Shown here: in pieces, positions 43,320 through 52,207 of the stretch
Layout: the number at the start of each line of letters is the position of its first letter
How positions within the stretch are numbered: the first letter of the stretch is position 1
DNA from: Rahnella victoriana
GTDB taxonomy: Bacteria > Pseudomonadota > Gammaproteobacteria > Enterobacterales > Enterobacteriaceae
Assembly: GCF_004330295.1 (NCBI RefSeq)
Contig: NZ_SJOJ01000020.1
Location: 1-64,000 of the forward strand
DNA: 64,000 nt
Direction of reading: 5' to 3'
Made by a program: the position numbers and the translations under genes
Notes under the pieces: model-generated
Databases searched by the model: none
What the model saw: only the letters and a program-made list of their open reading frames with translations
Told to the model about the DNA's origin: nothing

Positions 43320-44162
43320 TTATGCCTGCACCGTCTTCTGACGCTGTTCGCCCAAACCTTCAATTCCGAGGCGCATGACCTGCCCGGCTTTCAGATACAC
43401 CGGCGGTTTTTGCCCCAGTCCGACACCCGGCGGGGTCCCGGTTGAAATAATGTCGCCCGGTTGCAGGCTCATAAAGCGGCTCAGATAACTGATGATTTCG
43501 GGGATCTGGAAAATCATGGTGCGCGTATTGCCGTTCTGATAACGCTTGCCGTCCACTTCCAGCCACAGATTCAGCTGGTGCGGATCGGGGATTTCATCAG
43601 CCGTCACCAGCCACGGGCCGGTCGGGCCAAAGGTGTCGCAGCCTTTGCCTTTGTCCCAGGTGCCGCCGCGTTCAATCTGAAATTCACGCTCGGACACATC
43701 GTTGATCACGCAGTAACCGGCGACGTGCGACAGCGCATCGGCCTCGCTGATATAGCGCCCGCCAGTGCCGATCACCACGCCGAGTTCCACTTCCCAGTCG
43801 GTTTTGACCGAATCACGCGGAATTTCCACATCGTCGTTGGGGCCGACAATCGCGCTGGTCCATTTGCTGAAAATCACCGGCTCTTTCGGGATCTCCGCAC
43901 CGGTTTCCGCGGCGTGATCGGCATAGTTCAGACCGATACAGATAAATTTGCCGACCTTGCCGACGCAGGCACCGAGACGCGGTTCACCGCTGACCAGCGG
44001 CAAACTTTGCGGATCGAGCTGGCGCAATTTATCCAGCGTTTCAGGCTGTAAAAACTCGCCGCTGATGTCTTTGACGTACGCGCTGAGATCGCGCAATTTG
44101 CCATTGCTGTCGAGCAGGCCGGGGCGTTCAGAACCGGGGTTGCCGTAACGTAATAATTTCAT
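43320..44162 (-). CDS. FAH-family hydrolase, probable 2,4-diketo-3-deoxy-L-fuconate hydrolase
   Basis: 280-residue fumarylacetoacetate-hydrolase-fold enzyme: FICIGLNYADHAAETGAEIPKEPVIFSKWTSAIVGPNDDVEIP, metal ligands in DWEVELGVVIG, then DVSEREFQ and GDIISTGTPPGVG. In this pathway it should cleave the diketo acid made by the adjacent SDR into pyruvate and L-lactate. The same fold also contains ureidoglycolate lyase, but the fucose context argues against that. Confidence 0.87.
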   Translation of the reverse strand: MKLLRYGNPGSERPGLLDSNGKLRDLSAYVKDISGEFLQPETLDKLRQLDPQSLPLVSGEPRLGACVGKVGKFICIGLNYADHAAETGAEIPKEPVIFSKWTSAIVGPNDDVEIPRDSVKTDWEVELGVVIGTGGRYISEADALSHVAGYCVINDVSEREFQIERGGTWDKGKGCDTFGPTGPWLVTADEIPDPHQLNLWLEVDGKRYQNGNTRTMIFQIPEIISYLSRFMSLQPGDIISTGTPPGVGLGQKPPVYLKAGQVMRLGIEGLGEQRQKTVQA

Positions 44163-44225
44163 CGGTCAGTGTCCTTCTGTAAAAGTCAGGTCTGTGAATA
44201 TCAAATGTCTGGCGCTGCTGGCGCG

Positions 44226-44966
44226 TCAGTTGCTCCAGCCGCCGTCAATAATCTGAACCGTGCCGGTGGTGTATGAACTGGCATCCGAGGCCAGATACAG
44301 CGCCAGCTGGGCGATTTCTTCGGTTTTACCGATACGTCCGATCGGCTGGCGGGCGACAAATGCCGCATAAACTTCGGCTTCACTGCGGCCTTCTGCCTGC
44401 GCCTGTGCGGCAATGCGCTGGCGCAGGGACGGCGATTCCACCGTGCCGGGGCAAATGGCGTTGCAGCGGATCCCGCGGGTGACGTAATCCGCCGCGACCG
44501 AGCGGGTCAGGCCGATCACCGCCGCTTTTGAGGCGCTGTAAGCAAAGCGGTTCGGCACACCCTTGATGCTGGAAGCGACCGACGACATGTTGATCACCGA
44601 GCCGCTGTTGCGCTCGAGCATGGCGGGCAGAAACGCGCGGATCATGCGGAACATCGCGGTGACGTTAAGGTCGAGGGCAAACTGCCATTCGCGTTCGGTG
44701 CAGGTCAGAATGTCGCCGCTGTGCACCACGCCCGCACAGTTAAACAGCACATCAATCGCGCCGGTTTCTTCCGCCAGTGCGGCGATGGCCTGCGGATCCG
44801 TTACGTCCAGCAGGCGAGGGGTAATGCCCGGAATATCACGCAACGCGTCGATATTGATGTCGGTGGCAATCACCTCTGCACCTTCACGGGCAAACAGCGT
44901 CGCGGTAGTAAAACCGATGCCTTGTCCGGCGGCGGTGATCAGCACTTTTTTCCCTGTCAGGTTCAT
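44226..44966 (-). CDS. SDR, probable 2-keto-3-deoxy-L-fuconate dehydrogenase
   Basis: 246-residue short-chain dehydrogenase close in character to BDH2/DHRS6: KVLITAAGQGIGFTTATLFAREGAEVIATDIN for NAD binding, FNCAGVVHSG, and the catalytic MSSVASSIKGVPNRFAYSASKAAVIGLT. GIRCNAICPGTVESPSLRQRI is a marked signature of the group. It is the promoter-proximal gene of the fucose operon and faces the GntR regulator. The oxidation product is the substrate of the next gene. Confidence 0.87.
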   Translation of the reverse strand: MNLTGKKVLITAAGQGIGFTTATLFAREGAEVIATDINIDALRDIPGITPRLLDVTDPQAIAALAEETGAIDVLFNCAGVVHSGDILTCTEREWQFALDLNVTAMFRMIRAFLPAMLERNSGSVINMSSVASSIKGVPNRFAYSASKAAVIGLTRSVAADYVTRGIRCNAICPGTVESPSLRQRIAAQAQAEGRSEAEVYAAFVARQPIGRIGKTEEIAQLALYLASDASSYTTGTVQIIDGGWSN

Positions 44967-45000
44967 TGTCTTTCCCCGTAAAACGTCACTTTAAAGGACT

Positions 45001-45015
45001 AATGGTCAGGCCATT
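45001..45015. promoter_or_regulatory. Candidate GntR/FadR-type operator
   Basis: AATGGTCAGGCCATT: 5-bp arms with the TGGTC...GGCCA look of FadR-subfamily operators, 35 bp upstream of the fucose operon. The rest of the divergent region 45016-45189 is AT-rich and contains a GGTTAACC palindrome at 45092-45099. Confidence 0.45.
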
Positions 45016-45189
45016 GGAGGCGAAAAAAACGCGTTAAAAGCGGTGCAGTTTGCTAAGATGTCCGGCAAGCTGTTTCTTAAAACGCTATTTCGGTTAACCA
45101 ATTTTTTACATGCATAAAACAAATCAGCAAGATTTTTGTCCGGAAAATGCTAGCTGAATCACTTATTGAGAATTGACCTCAGGTGTCCG

Positions 45190-45951
45190 ATGCCGATAAA
45201 GAAATTAGAAAATCCCAGAATATACAGGCAGATAGCTGACCAGCTAAAAACGTTAATTGATAACAAAGAATTTCCGCCCGGCAGCCGTCTTCCTGCCGAA
45301 CGTGAACTGGCGAGTCAGTTGCAGGTCAGCCGGGCTTCGGTGCGTGAGGCGCTGATTGCGCTGGAAGTGATCGGGCTGGTGGATGTGCGCGTGGGAAATG
45401 GTGTGATCGTGCGCCATCCTCCGGCGGTACCGGTCACGCCTTCGCAGGAACCGGTGATGTCGCAGGCAGGGCGTAATCAGTGGGCGGATGTGGACGACGA
45501 GCTGAATATCGAGCTGGATTTCACTGCCGAGTTGCCGCCGTTTTCGCTGCTGCAAACCCGGCGTCTGATTGAACCTGAAACCGCCGCGCTGGCAGCAAGA
45601 AACGCCACCGACGACGAACTTGCGGCGATCAGGTTGGCATATGAGCAGAATTGTCGCGATAACCGCAACGGCTCAGCCACCCATCCCGGCGACCGGTTAT
45701 TCCATATCCGCATCGCCCAGGCCAGCGGAAATCCGGCCTATGCTTTTATCATCGCGCACCTGCTCGGCCACCGTTACGGCACCATGTTCCGCAGCCTGCA
45801 ATTACACTACACGCCGCAGGACATGCCGCACCGTTCTGAGATTGAACATCTGGAAATCCTGACGGCGCTGGAAGCGCGGGACAGCCGCGCGGCGAAGAAA
45901 GCCATGAAGGAACATCTGGATGCGGTGATTAAGATTTTCGGCCAGGGGTGA
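45190..45951 (+). CDS. GntR-family (FadR subfamily) regulator of the fucose operon
   Basis: 253-residue repressor. The winged helix occupies residues about 8-75 (IYRQIADQLKTLIDNKEFPPGSRLPAERELASQLQVSRASVREALIALEVIGLV). The C-terminal FCD helical domain (about residues 105-250) keeps the metal-binding residues in ...RLFHIRIAQASGNPA... and MPHRSEIEHLEIL. Effectors of this group are often sugar acids. Divergent position implies control of the fucose genes. The ATG at 45190 is preferred to upstream alternatives because the family N-terminus starts there. Confidence 0.87.
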   Translation: MPIKKLENPRIYRQIADQLKTLIDNKEFPPGSRLPAERELASQLQVSRASVREALIALEVIGLVDVRVGNGVIVRHPPAVPVTPSQEPVMSQAGRNQWADVDDELNIELDFTAELPPFSLLQTRRLIEPETAALAARNATDDELAAIRLAYEQNCRDNRNGSATHPGDRLFHIRIAQASGNPAYAFIIAHLLGHRYGTMFRSLQLHYTPQDMPHRSEIEHLEILTALEARDSRAAKKAMKEHLDAVIKIFGQG

Positions 45952-46003
45952 AAAAGGCGCGGCATCTGAACCCGTACTCTATTTCAGTGCCTGCCATGAG
46001 CGT

Positions 46004-46999
46004 TTACCAGACTTCTCTCGCCAGCCGTAAGAAGTTTTCCCCCAGCACATTGCGGATCACTTTTTCGCTGTGTCCTGACTGTAACAAATGGCCGACAACC
46101 TCTTCCAGCGCGGAGGGATGCACGTAGCCACCTTCGCCTGAATATTCCTCTGCGGGCCAGTATTCAGGATGTGCCGCCAGAATGTCGCCGGTACTGACAT
46201 TGCCCACCGGGAAGGCATAATCCAGTGCTATTCCCACGTGGCGGGGACCGGCGAGATGAATCAGATAATCAACATGCCGGGCGAACAGCGCGGCGTCGGG
46301 GGCGCTGTCACCCAGGAACTCACCAATCCCGTTCACGCCAATCAGCCCGCCATGGTTCACACACGCCCTGATTTGTTCATCACTGATGTTTCTGCCATGC
46401 GTATGCACGGCTTTTGGATTGGAATGGGAAAAAATCACCGGCTTACGGGAGTATTCAATGGCTTCGATGCTGGTCTGAAGACTGCAATGAGAGACATCAA
46501 CGAACATGCCAACGCGGTTCATTTCATCAATCACTTCTTTGCCGAATGACGTCAAACCTATGTTTTCATCATGGCAGCCGCCACCCGCCAGATTATTGCG
46601 GTTATAGGCAAACAGCATCTGTCGTACACCCAGGTGATGATAAAACTCCACCATTTCAACGCGGCCATCCAGCGCGTTCATCCCTTCGATATCAAAGGTG
46701 ATCGCCAGCTTACCAGAGGCACGGGCGGTGAGAATATCCTCCGGCTGATTCACCAGCAGGTAATCATCAGCATGTTCGAGGATCCAGTGCCGGAATGCCG
46801 CCAGATTGCGTACTGTCTGCTCCCACGGCAGGACATCAAAGCCGACATCCACCGACAGGTAATGCACGCCCGCATCCCGCCAGAGTTGTAGATTATTCAG
46901 GTCTGCCGCCGGATCGGGCATGAAGCCGGAGTGGCCATCCCAGACCAGCGAGTCGGAAAAAATTGCGCGGGCGCGTCGGGCTATATCGGTCTGGAACAT
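46004..46999 (-). CDS. M19 family membrane-dipeptidase-like protein
   Basis: 331-residue TIM-barrel dipeptidase homologue without signal peptide. Canonical binuclear zinc ligands present are H23 (DGHSGF), E105 (TFDIEGMNAL), H171 (DVSHCS) and H192 (FSHSNPKAV). The usual Asp two residues after the first His is replaced by Gly25, so one metal site is altered. It is the last gene of an ABC peptide-importer operon and overlaps the ATPase gene by 19 bp; a role in hydrolysing or modifying an imported dipeptide-like molecule is inferred. Confidence 0.85.
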   Translation of the reverse strand: MFQTDIARRARAIFSDSLVWDGHSGFMPDPAADLNNLQLWRDAGVHYLSVDVGFDVLPWEQTVRNLAAFRHWILEHADDYLLVNQPEDILTARASGKLAITFDIEGMNALDGRVEMVEFYHHLGVRQMLFAYNRNNLAGGGCHDENIGLTSFGKEVIDEMNRVGMFVDVSHCSLQTSIEAIEYSRKPVIFSHSNPKAVHTHGRNISDEQIRACVNHGGLIGVNGIGEFLGDSAPDAALFARHVDYLIHLAGPRHVGIALDYAFPVGNVSTGDILAAHPEYWPAEEYSGEGGYVHPSALEEVVGHLLQSGHSEKVIRNVLGENFLRLAREVW

Positions 47000-48624
47000 G
47001 TGAGTATTTCCTGCAATGACAAGGGGTGTTCGGAAGACGGAACCTTCAGGGCTGATGCCAGCCAGCCGGGTTCGAGCGTCGGTTCCGCCTGCAACAGACG
47101 CGCGGTGTAATCATCGAAAGGCGGCGTCAGCACCGTCTCTCGCAAGCCCTTACGCACCAGTTTGCCGCGATGCATGACGGCCACGGAATGGGCAATGCTG
47201 CGCACCGTCGCGATGTCGTGAGTGATAAAAAGCAAAGTCAGCCCGGCAGACTGCTGAAGTTGTCTGAACAAGGCCAGTACGCCCTGCGCGACCAGCGGAT
47301 CCAGCGCAGAGGTAGGTTCATCGCAAATGAGAATGTCCGGTTCCGCTGCCAGCGCCCGCGCAATTGCCACTCGCTGTTTTTGTCCGCCTGAAAGCTGCGA
47401 GGGAAAACGGTCGGCCAGCTCCGGCGCCAGTTCTACCTGCTCAAGCAACTGGCTGAGGCGTGCTTTAAGCGCAGCACCGCGCAAACCGCTGCGGCGCATG
47501 ATATTCCGCCCGACCAGCTCACGTACCCGGTGGCGCGGATTCAGCGCGGTATCCGCGTTCTGATAAATGTACTGGATTTGCCAGCGCTGCTGCGCAGTTC
47601 GCCGCTGACAATCAAACGACAGTGCCTTGCCTTCCAGCGTCAGCTCGCCGGATTGCGGCTTTTGCAGTCCGGCCAGCGTGCGGGCCAGGGTGGATTTACC
47701 GGAGCCAGACTCGCCGACCAGCACGAAGGTTTGCCCCCGGGGCAGTGTCAGCGAAAGCTGCGAGATAACCGGCTCCCCGTGACCGTATCCGACGGTCAGG
47801 TCACGCAGTTCAAGCACCGGCGCATGTTGTTCAGCGACCGGCAGCGGTGCCGGATGTCGGGTATTGAGTAATGCCCGGGTGTAAGGATGTGCGGCTGACC
47901 TAAGGATATCGGCAGTGCGGCCATATTCGATCTGTTTACCGTGGCGCAACACCAGCAGGTTGTCGGCAATTTGCGAGACCACGGCAATATCGTGCGAAAT
48001 ATACAGCGCCGCCGTCCGGGTTTGTTTCACCGCGTGGCGGATAGCCGCCAGAACGTCGAGCTGCGTAGTGGCATCCAGCGCGGTGGTCGGCTCATCAAAA
48101 ACAATCAAATCAGGCGAGGAGCACAGCGCCATGGCGGTCATTGCCCGCTGCAACTGACCACCGGAAACCTGATGAGGATAGCGTCTGGCGAACTGTGCCG
48201 GATCTGGCAAACCGAGCAGGGCGAACAGCTGTAACATCTTTTCCTGTGCGGCTTCAGGCGTCAGGACGCCGTGATAACACGCGGCTTCAATTACCTGCGA
48301 ACCCAGCGGAAATGCCGGATTAAAACCAGCACTGGCCGATTGCGCGACATAACAAACTCGTTTGCCCTGATGTGTCGCCAAACGGCAGGCATCCTGCGGA
48401 TGATAAGTTTGCCCCTGAAAAGTAATGCTGCCGCTAAGCGGTCGCAGCGCGCCGCGATAATGCCCCATCACCGCGAGTCCCAGAGTGGATTTCCCGGCGC
48501 CAGATTCGCCGATTACGCCCAGCACGTCGCCTTTGCGTAATTCAAAAGATACCTTGTCAATCAATACAGTTTGCTGATGTCCCACGCACAGCTGTGCGAC
48601 TTGTAAGAGTGCCTCTGACATCAC
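46981..48624 (-). CDS. Fused dual-ATPase subunit of an oligopeptide-type ABC importer
   Basis: 547 residues containing two complete ABC ATPase domains in tandem (DppD-DppF type). Domain 1: Walker A GESGAGKSTLGL near residue 38, signature VSGGQLQRAM, Walker B LIVFDEPTTAL. Domain 2 from about residue 270: GESGSGKSTLAR, LSGGQKQRVAIARAL, ILICDEPTSALD. Peptide/nickel importers often encode these as two genes; here one fused protein powers both permeases. ATGA overlap with the permease gene upstream. Confidence 0.92.
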   Translation of the reverse strand: MMSEALLQVAQLCVGHQQTVLIDKVSFELRKGDVLGVIGESGAGKSTLGLAVMGHYRGALRPLSGSITFQGQTYHPQDACRLATHQGKRVCYVAQSASAGFNPAFPLGSQVIEAACYHGVLTPEAAQEKMLQLFALLGLPDPAQFARRYPHQVSGGQLQRAMTAMALCSSPDLIVFDEPTTALDATTQLDVLAAIRHAVKQTRTAALYISHDIAVVSQIADNLLVLRHGKQIEYGRTADILRSAAHPYTRALLNTRHPAPLPVAEQHAPVLELRDLTVGYGHGEPVISQLSLTLPRGQTFVLVGESGSGKSTLARTLAGLQKPQSGELTLEGKALSFDCQRRTAQQRWQIQYIYQNADTALNPRHRVRELVGRNIMRRSGLRGAALKARLSQLLEQVELAPELADRFPSQLSGGQKQRVAIARALAAEPDILICDEPTSALDPLVAQGVLALFRQLQQSAGLTLLFITHDIATVRSIAHSVAVMHRGKLVRKGLRETVLTPPFDDYTARLLQAEPTLEPGWLASALKVPSSEHPLSLQEILTCSRPI

Positions 48625-49436
48625 TGATCCTCCTGTTGTTGCAGCGTTCTGCTCAGGGCATCGACCAGCAAATTGACGGCAATGACCAGCAACGAAATGG
48701 CGATGGCTGGGTAAAAGGCGGCACTGACACCAAACAGAATGCCGTCTTTATTTTCCCGCACGATGGCGCCCCAGTCGGCTGCGGGGGGCTGGATCCCCAG
48801 CCCGATGAAAGAGAGTGTCGAGATAAACAGAATGCTGGCGCTGAACTGCATTCCCCATTCCGCCAGCAGCGGAAAGCGGGCGTTAGGCAGCATTTCGCGG
48901 ATGACCCGGTACGCGTGAGATTCGCCGGCGAGCTTTGCGGCTTCCATGTAATCCGTGGCCAGAATATGCGAGGCAAGACTGTAACCGAGACGATAAACGC
49001 GCGTCGCACCGATGGCGGCCAGCACAACGACCAGCGTGCTGTTAGTTTGTGGTAACACCGCCAGCGCCACCAGCGCGATAATCAGCGATGGCAGTGACAT
49101 AAACAAATCGTTGAGGCGTGACAATACCCCCTCCACCGCGCCTCCCACGCTGACCGCCAGAAAGCTCAGCAGCGTGCCCGCAAGCGTAGCCATTACCGAA
49201 ATCACAAAAGCAAACGACAAGGTAAGACGCGCGCCAGACAGCAGACGGGAGAACAAATCCCTGCCGAGATTATCGGTGCCCAGCCAGTGGGCGGCACTCA
49301 TGGGTTGCCAGATTTCACCGCTTATCTGACGGGCATCGTAAGGCGCGATCCACGGTGCGGCCAGCGAGGCGAAGACAAACAGGATCAGCAGAAACGCACC
49401 GGTCACGGCGCTCGCTGAGGAGAAAAGTGATTTCAT
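48621..49436 (-). CDS. DppC-type ABC permease
   Basis: 271-residue inner-membrane permease with about six membrane segments and the BPD_transp motif EAAKLAGESHAYRVIREMLPNARFPLLAEW (EAA loop). The N-terminal part (APWIAPYDARQISGEIWQPMSAAHWLGTDNLGRDLFSRLLSGAR) is diagnostic of the DppC/OppC group. Coupled by ATGA overlaps to both neighbours. Confidence 0.92.
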   Translation of the reverse strand: MKSLFSSASAVTGAFLLILFVFASLAAPWIAPYDARQISGEIWQPMSAAHWLGTDNLGRDLFSRLLSGARLTLSFAFVISVMATLAGTLLSFLAVSVGGAVEGVLSRLNDLFMSLPSLIIALVALAVLPQTNSTLVVVLAAIGATRVYRLGYSLASHILATDYMEAAKLAGESHAYRVIREMLPNARFPLLAEWGMQFSASILFISTLSFIGLGIQPPAADWGAIVRENKDGILFGVSAAFYPAIAISLLVIAVNLLVDALSRTLQQQEDQ

Positions 49437-50431
49437 CGCGGGAACCTCAGTCGTGGGTTTGCCGCCATTGCCAGCATATCGACCAGTAAATTAAGCAGAA
49501 TATACACGGCGGCAAACACCAGCCCGCAGGCCTGCACGACCGGGATGTCGCGTACGGTGACGGCATCCACCATGTATTGCCCGACACCCGGATAGACAAA
49601 AATCACTTCGATGATCATCGCACCGACAATCAGCCCGGCCAGATTCATGGCGATCACGGTCAGGACAGGGGAAATGGCATTCGGTGCGGCGTGTCGCCAT
49701 AAAATTCGCAGCGGCGGTAATCCCTTCAGCCGCGCTGTTTCCATCCACGGCGTACGGGTGACTGACATGAGCGCACTGCGTGCCGATCGCAACATGTTTG
49801 CCAGCACGGCAATCGCCAGTGTCAGCACCGGCAGCAACAGGGCGGAAAGACGATCCGGCAGGCTCATGCCGTCATAAATCGTCGAGGGAAACGTCGAGAC
49901 GCCCACGTGTAACACCAGCACCTGAATCAGCAGATAGCCGATTAAAAATTCCGGCAGTGAGAGAATAATCAGGGATACCAGCGTAATCACCCGGTCGGGC
50001 AGACGGTGCAGATAGCGCACGGCGAACAATCCGCCCAGCAACGCGACCGGGACCGCCAGTAACGCGGCGGCACCCGCAAGCCACAGTGAATTGAGTAACC
50101 GGTGCCCGAGCTGTGCGCTGACCGGTTGCTGACTGGCCCATGAAAGCCCGAAATCGCCTTTGAAAATCTGTAGCATCCACAGCAGATAACGGGTGACCAG
50201 CGGCTTATCCAGCCCGAGACTTTGTCTGATACTGGCAATCGCCTCAGGTGTCGCTGCGCGTCCCAGTGACGCGGCAGCAAAATCACCGGGCAGGGCGTTG
50301 ACGGCGGCGAAGATCAGCAGCGATACACCCCAGAGTAAAATCACCGCCAGCAGCAGGCGGTGACTTATGGCGCGGGCGAGCGGATGACGGGGCGCCGTGC
50401 CGCGCACCCCACGGGCAATAAAACTTTTCAT
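49433..50431 (-). CDS. DppB-type ABC permease
   Basis: 332-residue permease with about six membrane segments: the family N-terminus (LLLAVILLWGVSLLIFAAVNALPGDFAA), the GLDKPLVTRYLLWMLQIFKGDFGLSW loop and the EAA-type loop near residue 235 (METARLKGLPPLRILWRHAAPNA). Its start shares one base with the stop of the binding-protein gene (TGATG). Confidence 0.92.
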   Translation of the reverse strand: MKSFIARGVRGTAPRHPLARAISHRLLLAVILLWGVSLLIFAAVNALPGDFAAASLGRAATPEAIASIRQSLGLDKPLVTRYLLWMLQIFKGDFGLSWASQQPVSAQLGHRLLNSLWLAGAAALLAVPVALLGGLFAVRYLHRLPDRVITLVSLIILSLPEFLIGYLLIQVLVLHVGVSTFPSTIYDGMSLPDRLSALLLPVLTLAIAVLANMLRSARSALMSVTRTPWMETARLKGLPPLRILWRHAAPNAISPVLTVIAMNLAGLIVGAMIIEVIFVYPGVGQYMVDAVTVRDIPVVQACGLVFAAVYILLNLLVDMLAMAANPRLRFPR

Positions 50432-51978
50432 CAGTTGTTCAGCCAGACGCGTGAGATGACGTGACCGTTAGATAAATCGTTGCCGACATCTTCGATATAG
50501 CCCTGAAGTTTGTTGCTGCTGGCATTGAGGTAATTATTAAACACCGGAAGCAGGGTGCCGCCTTCATCACGCACAATCAGCGCAATGTCGTGATACAGCG
50601 TGCGGCGTTTGGCCTCATCCTCTTCTGCCCGTGCGAGTTTGAGCAGGCTGGCAAATTGCGGATTAGCGAAGTGGGTTTCATTGCTGGCTGAAGACGGGCC
50701 CAGTTCAAGCGAATAGATCAGATCCTGGGTTAATCGCGTTCCCCATGACGACACGCAGAACGGTTTATTACGCCAGACATTATTCCAGTAGCCGTCATCA
50801 GGCTGGCGGCGGATATCAATTTTGATCCCGGCTTTCTGCGCGCTGAGCTGGAACAGCGTGGCGGCATCGACGGCACCGGGGAAAACCCCTTCAGCGACAT
50901 CCAGCACATTGGGCCCGCTGTAGCCAGATTTTTTAAAGTGGAATGCGGCCTGATCGGCGTCGTACTGGCGTTGCGGGATTTCGGCCGGGAACAGCGGATA
51001 CGCATTGTTGACCGGGAAATCATTGCCCAGCGAGCCATAACCGCCCAGCACGCGATCCAGAATTTGCTGGCGATCAATGGCCAGTTTCAGCGCCAGACGC
51101 AGGTCGTTATTGTCGAACGGCGGGGTGTTGACCATCATCGGCAATGTGTAATGTCCGCGTCCCGGTGTGTTGTAAATCGTGACCGGACCGCTTTTCAGCA
51201 GTGCCACGATTTTCGGGCTCAGCCCGCTGATGAAATGTACTTTTCCGGTAGACAGTGCTGCAACCCGGCTCGATGCGTCGTTAATCGCGATCACTTCTGC
51301 ACTCGCCACATTGCCCCGGCTGCTGTCCCAGTCATGCGGGTTTTTCTCCAGCTGGGTATAGACGCCAGCCTCGAATTTGACCATGCGGTAAGGCCCGGTG
51401 CCGATCCCGGCGTTAGGATTTTCATAGCCGCCACCGGGCTGGATTTGCAGGTTCCACAGCGAAAGTACCAGCGGGAAATCGACATTGCTTTCATTGAGAG
51501 TAATGGTGATTTTATCGCCATCACTGGTGACGGTACTGATGGATGACAGATAGGCAATTACGCCGGAACGGAATTTCGGATCACGGTGACGGGAAAGGGT
51601 TTTGACGACATCTTCTGCCGTCAGCGCCTGGCCGTTATGGAACTGAACGCCCTTACGCAGGGTAAATATCCAGCGCGATGATTTGTCGGCGCTTTCCCAA
51701 CTTTCTGCCAGCCCCGGTATCGCTTTGCCGCTGACCGGATCGGTGCGCACCAGCGTATCGCCCCAGGCACAACCTACCACCATCATGTATGAACTGATCC
51801 AGCTTGCCGGATCCAACACGTCGGTGGTCGCCGCACCATCAATGCCCAGTTTGAGATGTCCGCCTTTCTTCGGTGTGTTGTCGGCAGCGGCGGCGGGCAG
51901 GGTAAAACTGAGCCCGGAAGCGGCGCCGGCGGCCAGAGAATACTTGAGGAAATCGCGACGATTCCAGGAATTTGGCAT
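50431..51978 (-). CDS. Tat-dependent extracellular solute-binding protein (family 5)
   Basis: 515-residue peptide-type binding protein of the DppA/OppA family (SBP_bac_5), with a twin-arginine signal: NRRDFLKYSLAAGAASGLSFTLPAAAA. Mature motifs include the GTGPYRMVKFEAGVY and the QFHNGQALTAEDVVKTLSR segments. Tat export is unusual for this family in enterics and could mean the protein folds with a cofactor or metal-bound ligand before export. The ATG at 51978 has AAGGA 7 nt upstream. It heads the operon ending in the M19 dipeptidase. Confidence 0.9.
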   Translation of the reverse strand: MPNSWNRRDFLKYSLAAGAASGLSFTLPAAAADNTPKKGGHLKLGIDGAATTDVLDPASWISSYMMVVGCAWGDTLVRTDPVSGKAIPGLAESWESADKSSRWIFTLRKGVQFHNGQALTAEDVVKTLSRHRDPKFRSGVIAYLSSISTVTSDGDKITITLNESNVDFPLVLSLWNLQIQPGGGYENPNAGIGTGPYRMVKFEAGVYTQLEKNPHDWDSSRGNVASAEVIAINDASSRVAALSTGKVHFISGLSPKIVALLKSGPVTIYNTPGRGHYTLPMMVNTPPFDNNDLRLALKLAIDRQQILDRVLGGYGSLGNDFPVNNAYPLFPAEIPQRQYDADQAAFHFKKSGYSGPNVLDVAEGVFPGAVDAATLFQLSAQKAGIKIDIRRQPDDGYWNNVWRNKPFCVSSWGTRLTQDLIYSLELGPSSASNETHFANPQFASLLKLARAEEDEAKRRTLYHDIALIVRDEGGTLLPVFNNYLNASSNKLQGYIEDVGNDLSNGHVISRVWLNN

Positions 51979-52207
51979 TTTTATTATCCTTATTTTATAG
52001 GCTGATACGGTGTGAATACCCTGCTGCACAGGCGAACCTGATGGTCAGAAATTGCCCCAAAGGGGCGTAATCCTAAGAAATAGGGAAGGGGGTGTCTAAT
52101 ACGTAAATAAGATAAGCGTATGATAAAATTAGAAATAACACAGACAGCGTAGCCGCGGGTGCTACGGCATGCTAGGGTATTTTTTTGCCTGAATTTACCT
52201 GCTTATA

